The notes under the pieces were generated by a model that saw nothing but the letters and a program-made list of their open reading frames with translations, was not told the DNA's origin and did no database searches. A DNA stretch of 64,000 bases from Mycolicibacterium mageritense. Lineage in GTDB: Bacteria; Actinomycetota; Actinomycetes; Mycobacteriales; Mycobacteriaceae. Every line of letters starts with the position of its first letter. The stretch's first letter is position 1. A program made the position numbers and the translations under genes. Positions 1 through 8,148 of the stretch are shown in pieces. Where the stretch lies: positions 5,270,001 through 5,334,000 of the forward strand of contig NZ_AP022567.1 of assembly GCF_010727475.1 (NCBI RefSeq). The letters are read 5' to 3'.

Positions 1-942
1 GCGTGGTTCGGCTACCGGACCATCGCCGCGTTCGAGCGATGGACAGTCCCGCCGACATTGGCAGTGTTGATCCTGATGTCGATCGTCGCGTGGTTCCACC
101 TGGACATCGACTGGTCCTACGCGGGGGCGGCCGGTCAGGTGCTGCAGGGCGGGGAGCGTGTCGCAGCCATGTCGGCCGTGATGACTGTGATCGGAATTGG
201 TTGGGGCATCACGTGGTTCACCTATGCCGCTGACTATTCGCGGTTTGTCAGCACCACGGTGCCGAGGCGCAACCTGTACTTGGCCAGCGCCCTGGGCCAG
301 TTCATCCCGGTGGTCTGGCTGGGAGTCCTCGGGGCGAGTCTGGCAACGACCAACGGGTCAGTCGATCCCGGCCGGCTGATCGTGGACAACTACGGTGCGT
401 TGGCATTGCCAGTGCTGTTCTTGGTGATCCACGGGCCGATAGCGACCAACATCCTCAACATCTACACGTTCTCCGTCGCTACGCAGGCCCTCGACGTCAA
501 GGTGCACCGCCGCAAGCTCAATCTGTTCGTCGGGGTGTTCGCGCTGGCGGCGGTCATATTCTTCATCTTCCAGTCCAGCCTGGCCACGGTCCTGAGCACG
601 TGGCTCGGTGCGATCGTCGCGTGGATTGCGAGCTGGGCCGGCATCATGCTGGTGCATTACTTCGTCATCGCGAACAGGCAGCTCGACGCGCAGCGATTGT
701 TCGATCCGATCGGATCGCGCCGCCTGCCAGACGTGAACTGGGCCACGATGGTGTGCTTCGCGGCCGGAATCGCAGCCACCTGGATGTTCATGTACGGGCC
801 GGCGGAAGTCATGCAGGGGTTCGGATCCCGCGCCCTTGGCGGGCTCGACCTGTCCTGGCTGGCCGGCGGTGTCGTCGCGGCGGCCGCCTACGCGGCGCTC
901 GGCCCGATGGCGTACAGGAGCTACCGGGCCGTTCCCCGTTGA
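1..942 (+). CDS. NCS1-family nucleobase/cyclic-amide permease, C-terminal part
   Basis: The frame is open from the first base, so the N-terminus lies outside the window; 313 codons remain. The product is strongly hydrophobic with about eight membrane segments and short basic loops. Features such as the GWGITWFTYAADYSRF stretch and a late Asn-rich helix (PIATNILNIYTFS) match the cytosine/purine/hydantoin/allantoin symporter family (NCS1), which imports nucleobases or cyclic ureides with Na+ or H+. The next gene, 40 bases downstream on the same strand, encodes a hydrolase of the NodB/PuuE fold, so the likely substrate is a ureide, hydantoin or cyclic imide rather than cytosine. The substrate cannot be read from the sequence. 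Confidence 0.85.
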   Translation, partial: AWFGYRTIAAFERWTVPPTLAVLILMSIVAWFHLDIDWSYAGAAGQVLQGGERVAAMSAVMTVIGIGWGITWFTYAADYSRFVSTTVPRRNLYLASALGQFIPVVWLGVLGASLATTNGSVDPGRLIVDNYGALALPVLFLVIHGPIATNILNIYTFSVATQALDVKVHRRKLNLFVGVFALAAVIFFIFQSSLATVLSTWLGAIVAWIASWAGIMLVHYFVIANRQLDAQRLFDPIGSRRLPDVNWATMVCFAAGIAATWMFMYGPAEVMQGFGSRALGGLDLSWLAGGVVAAAAYAALGPMAYRSYRAVPR

Positions 943-982
943 TCACACCACCGATATGGCACTGCGCACAAAGGAGTTCGCA

Positions 983-1906
983 ATGACAGCACCGACCCCT
1001 CACGGTCGCGACGACCTGGCCTGGCCGCAGGGCTACCGGGCAGCGGCCGCCTTTACTTTCGATGTCGACGCGGAATCATGTGTACTGGCACATGATCCGC
1101 GCTCGGCCGCGCGGATGTCACTGATGAGCCATCAGGCCTACGGTCCCCGCGTCGGGGTACCCCGGTTGCTGCGCCTGCTCGAACGCCAGGACGTCCGCGC
1201 CACGTTCTTCATCCCCGGTTTCACGGCAGAGTGCTACCCGAGCACGGTCAAGTCCATCATCGACGGTGGGCACGAGGTCGGGCACCATGGCTACCTTCAC
1301 GAACCGATGCAAGGGATAGCCGCCGAAACCGAGGCGGGCTACCTCGACCGCGGGCTGGATGCCCTTGAACGCGTCGCCGGACTCCGTCCGGTCGGGTACC
1401 GCGCGCCATGGTGGGAGACCAACTGGCACACGCCGGGGCTGCTGGCGCAGCGCGGGTTTCGCTACGATTCCAGCCTGCTCGATGGAGACAAGCCCTACCG
1501 TTTTGCCGTCGAACCCGGTAGTGCGCAGACCTTGATCGAAATTCCGGTGGATTGGGCTCTCGACGACTGGGAGCAGTACGCGTTCTATCCCGGAGTGACC
1601 GGAAGCGGGGTCATCGAAAGTCCCGCGAAGGTACTCGAGATGTGGACGCTGGAAGCGCAGGCGCACCACCGCGAAGGTGGCTGCTTCGTGCTCACCAACC
1701 ATCCGTTCATTTCCGGTCGCCCGTCGAAAGCCGCTGCGCTGGAACAATTGATCGAGACTGTCAAGGCGATGGACGGCATGTGGGTGACCACCCTGGCCGA
1801 GATCGCCGCCCACGCCGAACGGACGTGCACGGAAACGGTCGTGCACACCAGGTTCGACGTTCCGGCCTTTCCCGATGTGCAGATCCGACGGACGCCGGCG
1901 TACTGA
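983..1906 (+). CDS. Polysaccharide-deacetylase-fold hydrolase (PuuE / cyclic imide hydrolase type)
   Basis: 307 aa. The ATG at 983 is preceded by AAGGAG at good distance. The NodB-homology signatures are present: the TFDVD aspartates (D27, D29), the H102-x3-H106 metal motif in HEVGHHGYLHE, and the GYRAPWWE motif. There is no signal peptide, so the enzyme is cytoplasmic. That argues against cell-wall deacetylation and for the PuuE allantoinase / bacterial cyclic imide hydrolase / HpPgdA-like subgroup, whose members are about 300 aa. The adjacent NCS1 permease supports uptake and ring opening of a small cyclic amide. The family is clear; the substrate is inferred from context. Confidence 0.8.
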   Translation: MTAPTPHGRDDLAWPQGYRAAAAFTFDVDAESCVLAHDPRSAARMSLMSHQAYGPRVGVPRLLRLLERQDVRATFFIPGFTAECYPSTVKSIIDGGHEVGHHGYLHEPMQGIAAETEAGYLDRGLDALERVAGLRPVGYRAPWWETNWHTPGLLAQRGFRYDSSLLDGDKPYRFAVEPGSAQTLIEIPVDWALDDWEQYAFYPGVTGSGVIESPAKVLEMWTLEAQAHHREGGCFVLTNHPFISGRPSKAAALEQLIETVKAMDGMWVTTLAEIAAHAERTCTETVVHTRFDVPAFPDVQIRRTPAY

Positions 1907-1947
1907 TCGGGAATGATGGCGTGACCACCCAAGCCGCACATCTTCGT

Positions 1948-1964
1948 ACTGTAATACTTACAGT
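1948..1964. promoter_or_regulatory. 17-bp palindromic operator, perfect copy 1
   Basis: ACTGTAATACTTACAGT: 7-bp arms, perfectly inverted, around a 3-bp centre. It lies about 25-45 bases before the CoA-transferase start, with a possible -10 (TAGAGT, 1977-1982) just downstream. The same palindrome recurs at other promoters up to 39.6 kb and probably binds a TetR-type repressor. Confidence 0.75.
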
Positions 1965-1990
1965 CGGTCGTTCGGCTAGAGTCGGTGAGC

Positions 1991-3178
1991 ATGCCAGGCG
2001 TTCTCGAAGGGATTCGGGTGCTCGACTACGGTCGCTTCATCGCGGCACCGTGGTGCAGCGCGATCCTCGCCGACATGGGTGCCGACGTGCTGCGGGTCGA
2101 GAAGCGCGAAGGGGGAGAGGATCGCTGGGTCCAGGCCGTCACAGCGGGCGGTGAGGGAGGCACGTTCCTGCAGTGCAACCGCAATAAGCGCTCACTCACC
2201 CTGGATTCCACGACACGCGAAGGTGCGGAGATCACTCGGCGGCTGGTCGCCCGCTCCGACATCGTGATCGCCAACATGCCTGCCGCGGCGATGCGGGCCA
2301 GCGGTCTGGATTACGACACGCTCAAGGCGATCAAACCGGACATCATCCTGGCCAGCGCCACGGCATACGGCGAAGGCGGGCCGTACAGCGCCAAGATCGG
2401 GTTCGACGGTGCGGGACAGGTCATGTCGGGCGCGGTGTATCGGCAGGGCCTGCCCGACCAGCCGATCCGAACCGTGGTGCCCTACGCCGACTTCGGCACG
2501 GCGCTCACGCTTGCGATCGGGGTGATGATGGCGCTCTACCACCGCGACCGGACGGGCCAGGGACAGCACGTGGAGGCGGCGCTGCTGCCGACGGCGTTGA
2601 TGTTGTCGAACGCATTCCTGATCGAGCGCGAACTGCTGCACACCGACAAGCCCAGGATGGGCAACAAGGGCGCCTCGGTCGCGCCATGTGACCTGTATCG
2701 CACTGCTGACGATCAATGGGTGCTGCTGCAGGTGGCAGGCCAGCCCATGTTCAAACGCTGGTGCCGGCTGGTCGGGCGTGAAGACCTTTTCGACGATCCG
2801 CGCTTCGCCGACGACGACAGCCGCTGGGCCAATGGGGACATCCTCAACGACATCATGGCGCAGTGGTGTGCCGACAAGACCAAGGCTGAGCTGCTGGATT
2901 TGCTGGACAATGCGAAAATGCCCGCCGCTCCTCTGCATTCCACGCAGGATGTGCTCGATGATCCGCATGTGCGGGCCATGGGTTATCTGCAGCGGGTGCC
3001 GTTCCCCGGGGCATCACGTGACGTGCCGATCATCGAGACGCCGTTCCGGATGTCGGCGACGCCGGGCACAATCCGGCACAGGGCGCCGCTGCTCGGTGAG
3101 CACACCGACGACGTCCTCGCCGAGATCGGTTACGGCAGTGACGAGATCACGCGGCTGCGTGCGGATGCCATTGTCTGA
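1991..3178 (+). CDS. Class III CoA-transferase (CaiB/BaiF family)
   Basis: 395 aa from ATG 1991 (an in-frame GTG at 1985 is the alternative). No Shine-Dalgarno is visible, and a -10-like TAGAGT about 9 bases upstream suggests a nearly leaderless message. The N-terminus (LEGIRVLDYGRFIAAPWCSAILADMGADVLRVE) and the following Rossmann-like core are typical of the family, including the aspartate region after EGGPY. Members move CoA between carboxylic acids as an interlocked dimer. It probably activates the island's carboxylic acid substrate or recycles CoA. The perfect palindrome at 1948 lies in its promoter. The next gene converges on it after 13 bases. Confidence 0.9.
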   Translation: MPGVLEGIRVLDYGRFIAAPWCSAILADMGADVLRVEKREGGEDRWVQAVTAGGEGGTFLQCNRNKRSLTLDSTTREGAEITRRLVARSDIVIANMPAAAMRASGLDYDTLKAIKPDIILASATAYGEGGPYSAKIGFDGAGQVMSGAVYRQGLPDQPIRTVVPYADFGTALTLAIGVMMALYHRDRTGQGQHVEAALLPTALMLSNAFLIERELLHTDKPRMGNKGASVAPCDLYRTADDQWVLLQVAGQPMFKRWCRLVGREDLFDDPRFADDDSRWANGDILNDIMAQWCADKTKAELLDLLDNAKMPAAPLHSTQDVLDDPHVRAMGYLQRVPFPGASRDVPIIETPFRMSATPGTIRHRAPLLGEHTDDVLAEIGYGSDEITRLRADAIV

Positions 3179-3191
3179 TGCGCGGCAATGG

Positions 3192-4628
3192 TCACGCACT
3201 GGCCGCAAAATGGTCTCGTACGGCGCCGAGGTCCGGTTTCCCGGAGGGTGTTCGGGGGATCGCGTCGACGATCGCGATGGTGGTGGGTATCTCGTAGCGC
3301 GCGAGGCGGCTGCCCAGGTAGGCGTGCAACGCGTCGACAGTGGTCTCACCGTGCAGTTCGACCATCGCCACCGGGGTCTCGCCCAACCGGTCGTCGGCGC
3401 GGCCGATGACCGCGGCGCCCCGCACGGCAGGATGGCTTTCCAGTACGGTGCGCACATCGTCGGGCATGACCTTGAATCCGCCACGGATGATGGCTTGATC
3501 GGCCCGTCCGAGAATCCACACGAATCCGTCGGCGTCGATGCGGGCCAGGTCGGTGGTGCGGATCCAGTCCGCCGATGGATCCATCTGCGCCGGTTTGACT
3601 TCCAGCAGACCGCGCTCGTCGGGCCCGAGTGGACGACCGTCCTCGTCCACCACGCGCAGCCGCGCGCCCGGATTGGCGCGGCCCACGCTGCCGCGTTTGT
3701 CGGTCCAGTATCTCGAATGGTCGTCGAGCGTCCAGCCCGCCACGCCACCACCGAATTCGGTTGCGGCATAAGATGTCAAGACGGGAATGCCGAACTTCTC
3801 GGTGAACGCGTCGGCATCGTCGGCCGACAGTGGTGCGGTTCCGGACGTGACGACCCGGATGCCGGCCAGGTCGTCGCGCGTGAGCTCGGAATGCAGCACC
3901 ATGCGCAGGGCAGCGGGTACGAGAGACACCGCCCGTGGCCGGTGTTCCCGCACCGCGGCCGACCACCGGCGCAGGTCGAACTTGGGTAGCAGCACGAACG
4001 GGCGAGCCTCTGCGACACATGACAGCACCCGGAACACGCCACCGACGTGGACCAGTGGTGAGTTCACGATGGCCACGCCGCGGCGCAGTCCGCGTGGCGC
4101 ATCCCAGGGTTGGTCGCCCATGACACTGCGGGCCAGCATGTCGTAGGTGAGGTCGACGCGTTTCGGCGGACCGGTCGTGCCACTGGTCAGCATCCACACC
4201 GCAACGCCCGACCTGCCGGCGTCGTCGCCCGGTTCCCCGGTCACCGTTGGCTCGGTATCCACGTCGGACAGCGTGATCGACGCGGTGCCGGGGGACGGCG
4301 TGACGAGTGTGGCGTGGTCCTCGGCCAGTCCGATCACGAGCGGTAGCGAGAGAGACGCGATATCGGCGCGGGTGCGGTCGTCGCCACGTGCCGGATTGAT
4401 GACGACGACGGTGCCGCCGGCCTCGAGAACCCCGAGCAGCGCGGCGACGTGCACCGGTGTGTTGCGCAACATGATGCCGACCCGGTGGTCACCGGTGAGC
4501 ATGCCGATACGCCGGGACAGCGTCGCGAGCTGCCCCCAGGTGCACCACTGACCGTCGTACTGCAGCGCCCGTGCCGACGGGTCGAGCCCGAGAACGTCGG
4601 TGATGCGCTGCGAAAGCGGGTGCGGCAT
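3192..4628 (-). CDS. AMP-dependent acyl-CoA synthetase (short FadD-type)
   Basis: 478 aa. ATG 4628 is chosen because it overlaps the stop of the upstream crotonase by one base (TGATG), a coupling repeated at the next junction. The adenylation P-loop MLTSGTTGPPKRVDL, the YAATEFGGG motif and the C-terminal TTDLARIDADGFVWILGR and GKPDLGAVR stretches are visible. It activates a carboxylic acid to acyl-AMP and acyl-CoA. At 478 aa it is shorter than usual for FadD (500-560), mainly in the N-terminal part. It is the last gene of a minus-strand operon that starts at 7005 with three crotonases. The acid used is unknown. Confidence 0.88.
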   Translation of the reverse strand: MPHPLSQRITDVLGLDPSARALQYDGQWCTWGQLATLSRRIGMLTGDHRVGIMLRNTPVHVAALLGVLEAGGTVVVINPARGDDRTRADIASLSLPLVIGLAEDHATLVTPSPGTASITLSDVDTEPTVTGEPGDDAGRSGVAVWMLTSGTTGPPKRVDLTYDMLARSVMGDQPWDAPRGLRRGVAIVNSPLVHVGGVFRVLSCVAEARPFVLLPKFDLRRWSAAVREHRPRAVSLVPAALRMVLHSELTRDDLAGIRVVTSGTAPLSADDADAFTEKFGIPVLTSYAATEFGGGVAGWTLDDHSRYWTDKRGSVGRANPGARLRVVDEDGRPLGPDERGLLEVKPAQMDPSADWIRTTDLARIDADGFVWILGRADQAIIRGGFKVMPDDVRTVLESHPAVRGAAVIGRADDRLGETPVAMVELHGETTVDALHAYLGSRLARYEIPTTIAIVDAIPRTPSGKPDLGAVRDHFAASA

Positions 4629-5401
4629 CAGCGGATCCGGGGCGCGGTCCTGGGCAGGTCCAGCCTTGCCAGTTCGGCCTTGGCTATCGGATTGCCCAGT
4701 CGCGTGTAGATCAGGCCCTGGTCCATCGCCGCCCGGTATGGCTTGTCCAGTGACTCCCAGATGGCCTTGACGGTCCCCTGCGTCGCGGTGGGCGGCTTGG
4801 CGGCGATGGCCTCGGCGATCTCGTGCGCGCGGTTCCACAGCTGTTCTCGCGCCACCACCTCGGTGACCAACCCGATGCGCAACGCGGTGTCGGCACCAAC
4901 ACGTTCGTCATTGCCCATCAGAGCCATCCGCAAGGTGTCCCCGAGACCGACGCGGCGCATCAACCCGATCGGTTCCAGCGCGGACACCAGCCCGGCGCTC
5001 ACGTGGGAGTCGAAGAACGTCGCGTCGGCCGAGCAGATCACCACGTCGGACTCGTTGACGAAATACAGTGCGCCGGCCGTGCACATGCCGTGCACCGCGC
5101 ACACCACCGGCTTCCACATCTTCTGCCATTTGGGACTCAACAACTCGCCTGGGTCTTCGTGGTTCCACACGATGTTGGGCTGGCCGTAGCTGGATTTCAC
5201 GTCGAGGCCCGCGCTGAAGGCGCGGTCACCGGCGGCCCGCAGCACCACGGCGTTGATGCCGTCGTCGGCCTTGACGGCGTGCCAGACGTCACGCATCTCT
5301 CGACACATGGTGCGGTTGAAGGAGTTCAGCGCCTCGGGTCGATTCAGCGTCACCGTGGCGACCCGTGACGCGTGGTCGAAGTCGAGGAGCAGCGTGTCCA
5401 T
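4628..5401 (-). CDS. Crotonase-fold protein, both catalytic Glu replaced
   Basis: 257 aa. ATG 5401 overlaps the preceding stop (TGATG); a GTG one codon upstream is possible. It has the crotonase core: NRPEALNSFN, the oxyanion-hole region AFSAGLDVK, and HGMCTAGAL. Aligned with rat crotonase, E144 is replaced by Tyr (in GALYF) and E164 by His (FFDSHVSAGL). It is therefore unlikely to be a simple 2-enoyl-CoA hydratase. The FD-S/P-HVS-I/A-GL signature is shared with the next gene upstream, so the two are paralogues. Middle gene of the 7005-3192 operon. Confidence 0.85.
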   Translation of the reverse strand: MDTLLLDFDHASRVATVTLNRPEALNSFNRTMCREMRDVWHAVKADDGINAVVLRAAGDRAFSAGLDVKSSYGQPNIVWNHEDPGELLSPKWQKMWKPVVCAVHGMCTAGALYFVNESDVVICSADATFFDSHVSAGLVSALEPIGLMRRVGLGDTLRMALMGNDERVGADTALRIGLVTEVVAREQLWNRAHEIAEAIAAKPPTATQGTVKAIWESLDKPYRAAMDQGLIYTRLGNPIAKAELARLDLPRTAPRIR

Positions 5402-6201
5402 CACCGCGCCTGCCAGTTCGGCGCGCGCTTCTCCACGAACGCACGTGGCCCCTCTTGGGCGTCCTCGGTGCGCACGACCCGCTCGCGGAACGTCTCCGCG
5501 AGGATCTCACCTTCCAGCAACGGCAGATCCAGGGTCTTGTGAATCGCGAGTCTGGTGCCACGCACAGCGAGGGGCGCATTGGAATTGACGACATCGGCGA
5601 TTTCGTGTGCGCGCTGCAGCAGGTGGTCGTGTTCGACCACCTCGGTGACCATGCCGAGCTCGTACGCACGCTCGGCGCTCATGCGTTCGTGCTTGCCCGT
5701 CAAGGCCATTCGCAGCGCCACCGATCGCGGCAGTGCGCGGGCCAACCGCACCATCTCGCGCGCGGCGACCAAGCCGATGCTGACATGGGGATCGAAGAAC
5801 GTCGCCTTGTCGGACGCGATGACGATGTCGCCTGTCGTGACCCAGTCCAGCCCGGCTCCGCAACAGATCCCGTTGATCGCCGCCAGCACGGGCTTGGCCA
5901 TACGGCGGAACGGGGGAGTGCCCTCCTGGGGAGCCTCCCATTGGTCGTAGGTGGACAGGTACGGCCGCTCGTAGATGACCTTGCCGTCGTCGGGGATCTC
6001 TTTGACATCGGCACCGGTGCAGAAGGCCCGGCCGGTGCCCGTGACGATCATCAGCCAGATGTTGTCGTCGTTCTCCGCTTCGTCGTACGCGGCGCGGAGT
6101 TCGGCGATCATGTGTGGGGACAGCGCATTGAGCGCGTCTGGGCGGTTCAAGGTGATGGTGGCCTTGTGGCCGTCCACCTCGTACTTGATGGTGTCGTACA
6201 T
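5401..6201 (-). CDS. Crotonase-fold protein (His at the Glu164 position)
   Basis: 266 aa, ATG at 6201. NRPDALNALS, the oxyanion-hole segment AFCTGADVKE and NGICCGAGLDW identify the crotonase fold. The first catalytic Glu is replaced by Asp and the second by His (FFDPHVSIGL). The C-terminus FVEKRAPNW is typical of mycobacterial EchA proteins. It is translationally coupled to the genes on either side (10-base gap upstream, 1-base overlap downstream). The chemistry cannot be assigned: isomerisation, C-C bond hydrolysis or hydration of an unusual acyl-CoA are all known for this superfamily. Confidence 0.87.
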   Translation of the reverse strand: MYDTIKYEVDGHKATITLNRPDALNALSPHMIAELRAAYDEAENDDNIWLMIVTGTGRAFCTGADVKEIPDDGKVIYERPYLSTYDQWEAPQEGTPPFRRMAKPVLAAINGICCGAGLDWVTTGDIVIASDKATFFDPHVSIGLVAAREMVRLARALPRSVALRMALTGKHERMSAERAYELGMVTEVVEHDHLLQRAHEIADVVNSNAPLAVRGTRLAIHKTLDLPLLEGEILAETFRERVVRTEDAQEGPRAFVEKRAPNWQAR

Positions 6202-6210
6202 GAGTGCCTT

Positions 6211-7005
6211 TCAGCGTCCGGTGAAGTCGGGATCCCGCAGTTGCGTGAAAGCGGCCAGGCCTTCTTTGAAATCGGCTGTACGGCAAGACAGTTCCAGATT
6301 GGACAGCTCCTGGTTCATGGCCTGGGTGAGCGTGGCGGCCTGCGCGTAGGCGATGGCCTGCTTGGCCAGGCCGATCGCGACGGTGGCCCCGGCTGCGAGC
6401 CGGGCCACCAGCTCTTCGGTGGCGGCGTCGAGCTCGTCGTCGTTCACCGCGCTGTGTACGAGTCCCCAGTCCGCCGCCTCAGCACCGCTGACCTTCTCGC
6501 CCAGCAACAGCATCCGCTTGGCGCGCGCCACTCCTGCCAACCGGGGCAGCAGCCAGGTGGATCCCGAGTCGGGGCTGAATCCTCGGTCCACAAACGGTTC
6601 CCAGAACAACGCACTCGTTTCGGCGATGGTGAAGTCGGCGGCCAGCGCGAGATTGCAGCCCAGTCCGACGGCCCAGCCGCGCACCGCGCAGACGACCGGC
6701 AGATGCATGGTCGCGACGAGTTCGACGATGCGGTGCGCACCGTGCGGGACGCGGCGCAACAGATCGCCGGTGCGGGGTCGCACACCCGGAGAATTGGTGG
6801 ACACCCAGTCCGCCCCGGCACAGAAATCGGCACCGGCTCCGGTGATCACGACGGCCCGCAGCGAGTCGTCGCGGGCCGCCGCGGTGAGGCTTGCGACCAG
6901 ATCGTCGATCATCCGATGGTTCAACGAATTTCGGCGGTCAGGACGATCGAGGGTGATGCGCAGGACCGGGCCCGCGTCGGACGTGGTCACCGAACCGTCA
7001 GTCAC
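6211..7005 (-). CDS. Crotonase-fold enoyl-CoA hydratase/isomerase (PaaG-like Asp)
   Basis: 264 aa from GTG 7005, which has GGGAGG upstream. An ATG at 7041 would put the operator-like half-sites inside the coding region, so it is disfavoured. DRPDRRNSLNH and DFCAGADW mark the fold. The two crotonase Glu positions hold Asn (VGLGCN) and Phe (EPFVDRG), but GFSPDSGSTW carries an Asp where PaaG-type isomerases keep their acid. Isomerase activity on a CoA-bound ring or double bond is more likely than hydration. First gene of the 7005-3192 operon; divergent from the crotonase at 7225. Confidence 0.85.
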   Translation of the reverse strand: MTDGSVTTSDAGPVLRITLDRPDRRNSLNHRMIDDLVASLTAAARDDSLRAVVITGAGADFCAGADWVSTNSPGVRPRTGDLLRRVPHGAHRIVELVATMHLPVVCAVRGWAVGLGCNLALAADFTIAETSALFWEPFVDRGFSPDSGSTWLLPRLAGVARAKRMLLLGEKVSGAEAADWGLVHSAVNDDELDAATEELVARLAAGATVAIGLAKQAIAYAQAATLTQAMNQELSNLELSCRTADFKEGLAAFTQLRDPDFTGR

Positions 7006-7026
7006 GTATCCCGGCCTCCCTCGATC

Positions 7027-7046
7027 CATACAGTTGCTCATACAGT
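7027..7046. promoter_or_regulatory. Paired operator half-sites
   Basis: CATACAGT occurs twice as a direct repeat (7027-7034 and 7039-7046). Each copy matches six of seven bases of the island palindrome's TTACAGT arm. They lie 22 to 41 bases upstream of the GTG start at 7005, in the divergent promoter region shared with the crotonase at 7225. Confidence 0.45.
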
Positions 7047-7224
7047 AGGCGATGCGGTTACCATCTTGTGCAAGTCGGCACGAAAGGTCGTCGATGGATG
7101 ATCGGATCGGAGGAACTGATCTGGTCGGCGCACGAACCTTCGGTGCGCGAGGATCTCGCCGCGCCCCGGCGTGCCACGCCGGCCGCCGAGGCCGGATGAA
7201 CCATTGAAGCGAGGTTGATTTCGC

Positions 7225-8094
7225 ATGACGGATGACCGGGTGCTCTTCGAGGTCGACGCGGACAACCGCATCGCGACCATCACCTTCAACAACCCGAAAC
7301 GGCGCAACTCCTACGATGCCGCGATGCGGGACGAGATCGCCCGCTACCTCGACGTCGTGGCCGAGGACGACGACATCACCGTGGTGCTGCTACGTGGCGC
7401 CGAGGGGGTGTTCAGCACGGGGGCCGACATGAACAACGCATATGGGTGGTACGGCCCGACGGGCGAGGAGTCGCAGCGGAACGCGCGTCCGAGCCAGCGT
7501 CGACGACTCACCGTGGACCGCAAGTCCTTTGGCTTCTATCACAACTTCATGGGGTTCCCCAAGGTGACCGTGGGCGAGATCAGCGGTTACGCCCTCGGCG
7601 GCGGTTTCGAGATGGCCCTGATGGCCGACATCTCGGTGGTCGCACGCGACACCAAGATCGGCATGCCGGCCACCCGGTTCCTCGGTCCGGCGCTGGGCAG
7701 CTTGCACATGTTCTTCCACCGACTGGGCCCGGTGCTCGCGCGCCGGATGCTGCTCACCGGCGACATCATCGAGGCCGGTTCCGTCGAGCACCTCGGGATC
7801 TTCACCGACACCTGCGATGCCGGCCAGGTGGGTGCGCGGGCGCGGTACTGGGCCGAGAAGGTCTCGAAGATGCCTGCCGACGGGGTTGTCATCGCCAAAG
7901 AGGCGTTCCGTCTCGTCGAGCAGAGCCAGGCCTATCAGGGCGAGGAAGTGGCCAGCTACCTGTTCCACGCGTACGGCACCAACCTGCAGTTCTCGCCCGG
8001 TGAGTTCAACTTCGTCAAGACCCGCGCGCGGCACGGCACCAAGGAGGCCTTCCGGCTGCGTGACGAGCATTTTCAGGTGCAGGAGCCGCATTAG
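7225..8094 (+). CDS. Crotonase-fold enoyl-CoA hydratase family protein
   Basis: 289 aa, ATG at 7225 after GCGAGG. NNPKRRNSYD, FSTGADMNNAYGW and SGYALGGGFEMAL are crotonase motifs. The first catalytic Glu is kept (GGGFE) and the second is Ala (IGMPATRFLG). An insertion of about 25 residues after ADMNNAYGW (GEESQRNARPSQRR) makes it longer than the usual 250-265 aa. It is followed after 54 bases by the thiolase, and the pair may be one transcript. Probably a lyase, isomerase or hydratase in the same CoA-ester pathway. Confidence 0.86.
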   Translation: MTDDRVLFEVDADNRIATITFNNPKRRNSYDAAMRDEIARYLDVVAEDDDITVVLLRGAEGVFSTGADMNNAYGWYGPTGEESQRNARPSQRRRLTVDRKSFGFYHNFMGFPKVTVGEISGYALGGGFEMALMADISVVARDTKIGMPATRFLGPALGSLHMFFHRLGPVLARRMLLTGDIIEAGSVEHLGIFTDTCDAGQVGARARYWAEKVSKMPADGVVIAKEAFRLVEQSQAYQGEEVASYLFHAYGTNLQFSPGEFNFVKTRARHGTKEAFRLRDEHFQVQEPH

Positions 8095-8148
8095 CCCGCG
8101 CGCCTGCTACCGTTACATAAACACGAAATATCGTAAAGGTTGATACTC

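Noticed and set aside
5365..7101. 578-codon open frame on the plus strand
   Set aside because: It is antisense to three well-supported crotonase genes and has no family motifs; an artefact of high GC in the opposite frame.
8109..8135. Possible island operator before the thiolase at 8149
   Set aside because: The best alignment matches only 8 of 14 arm positions, so it is not listed as a site.
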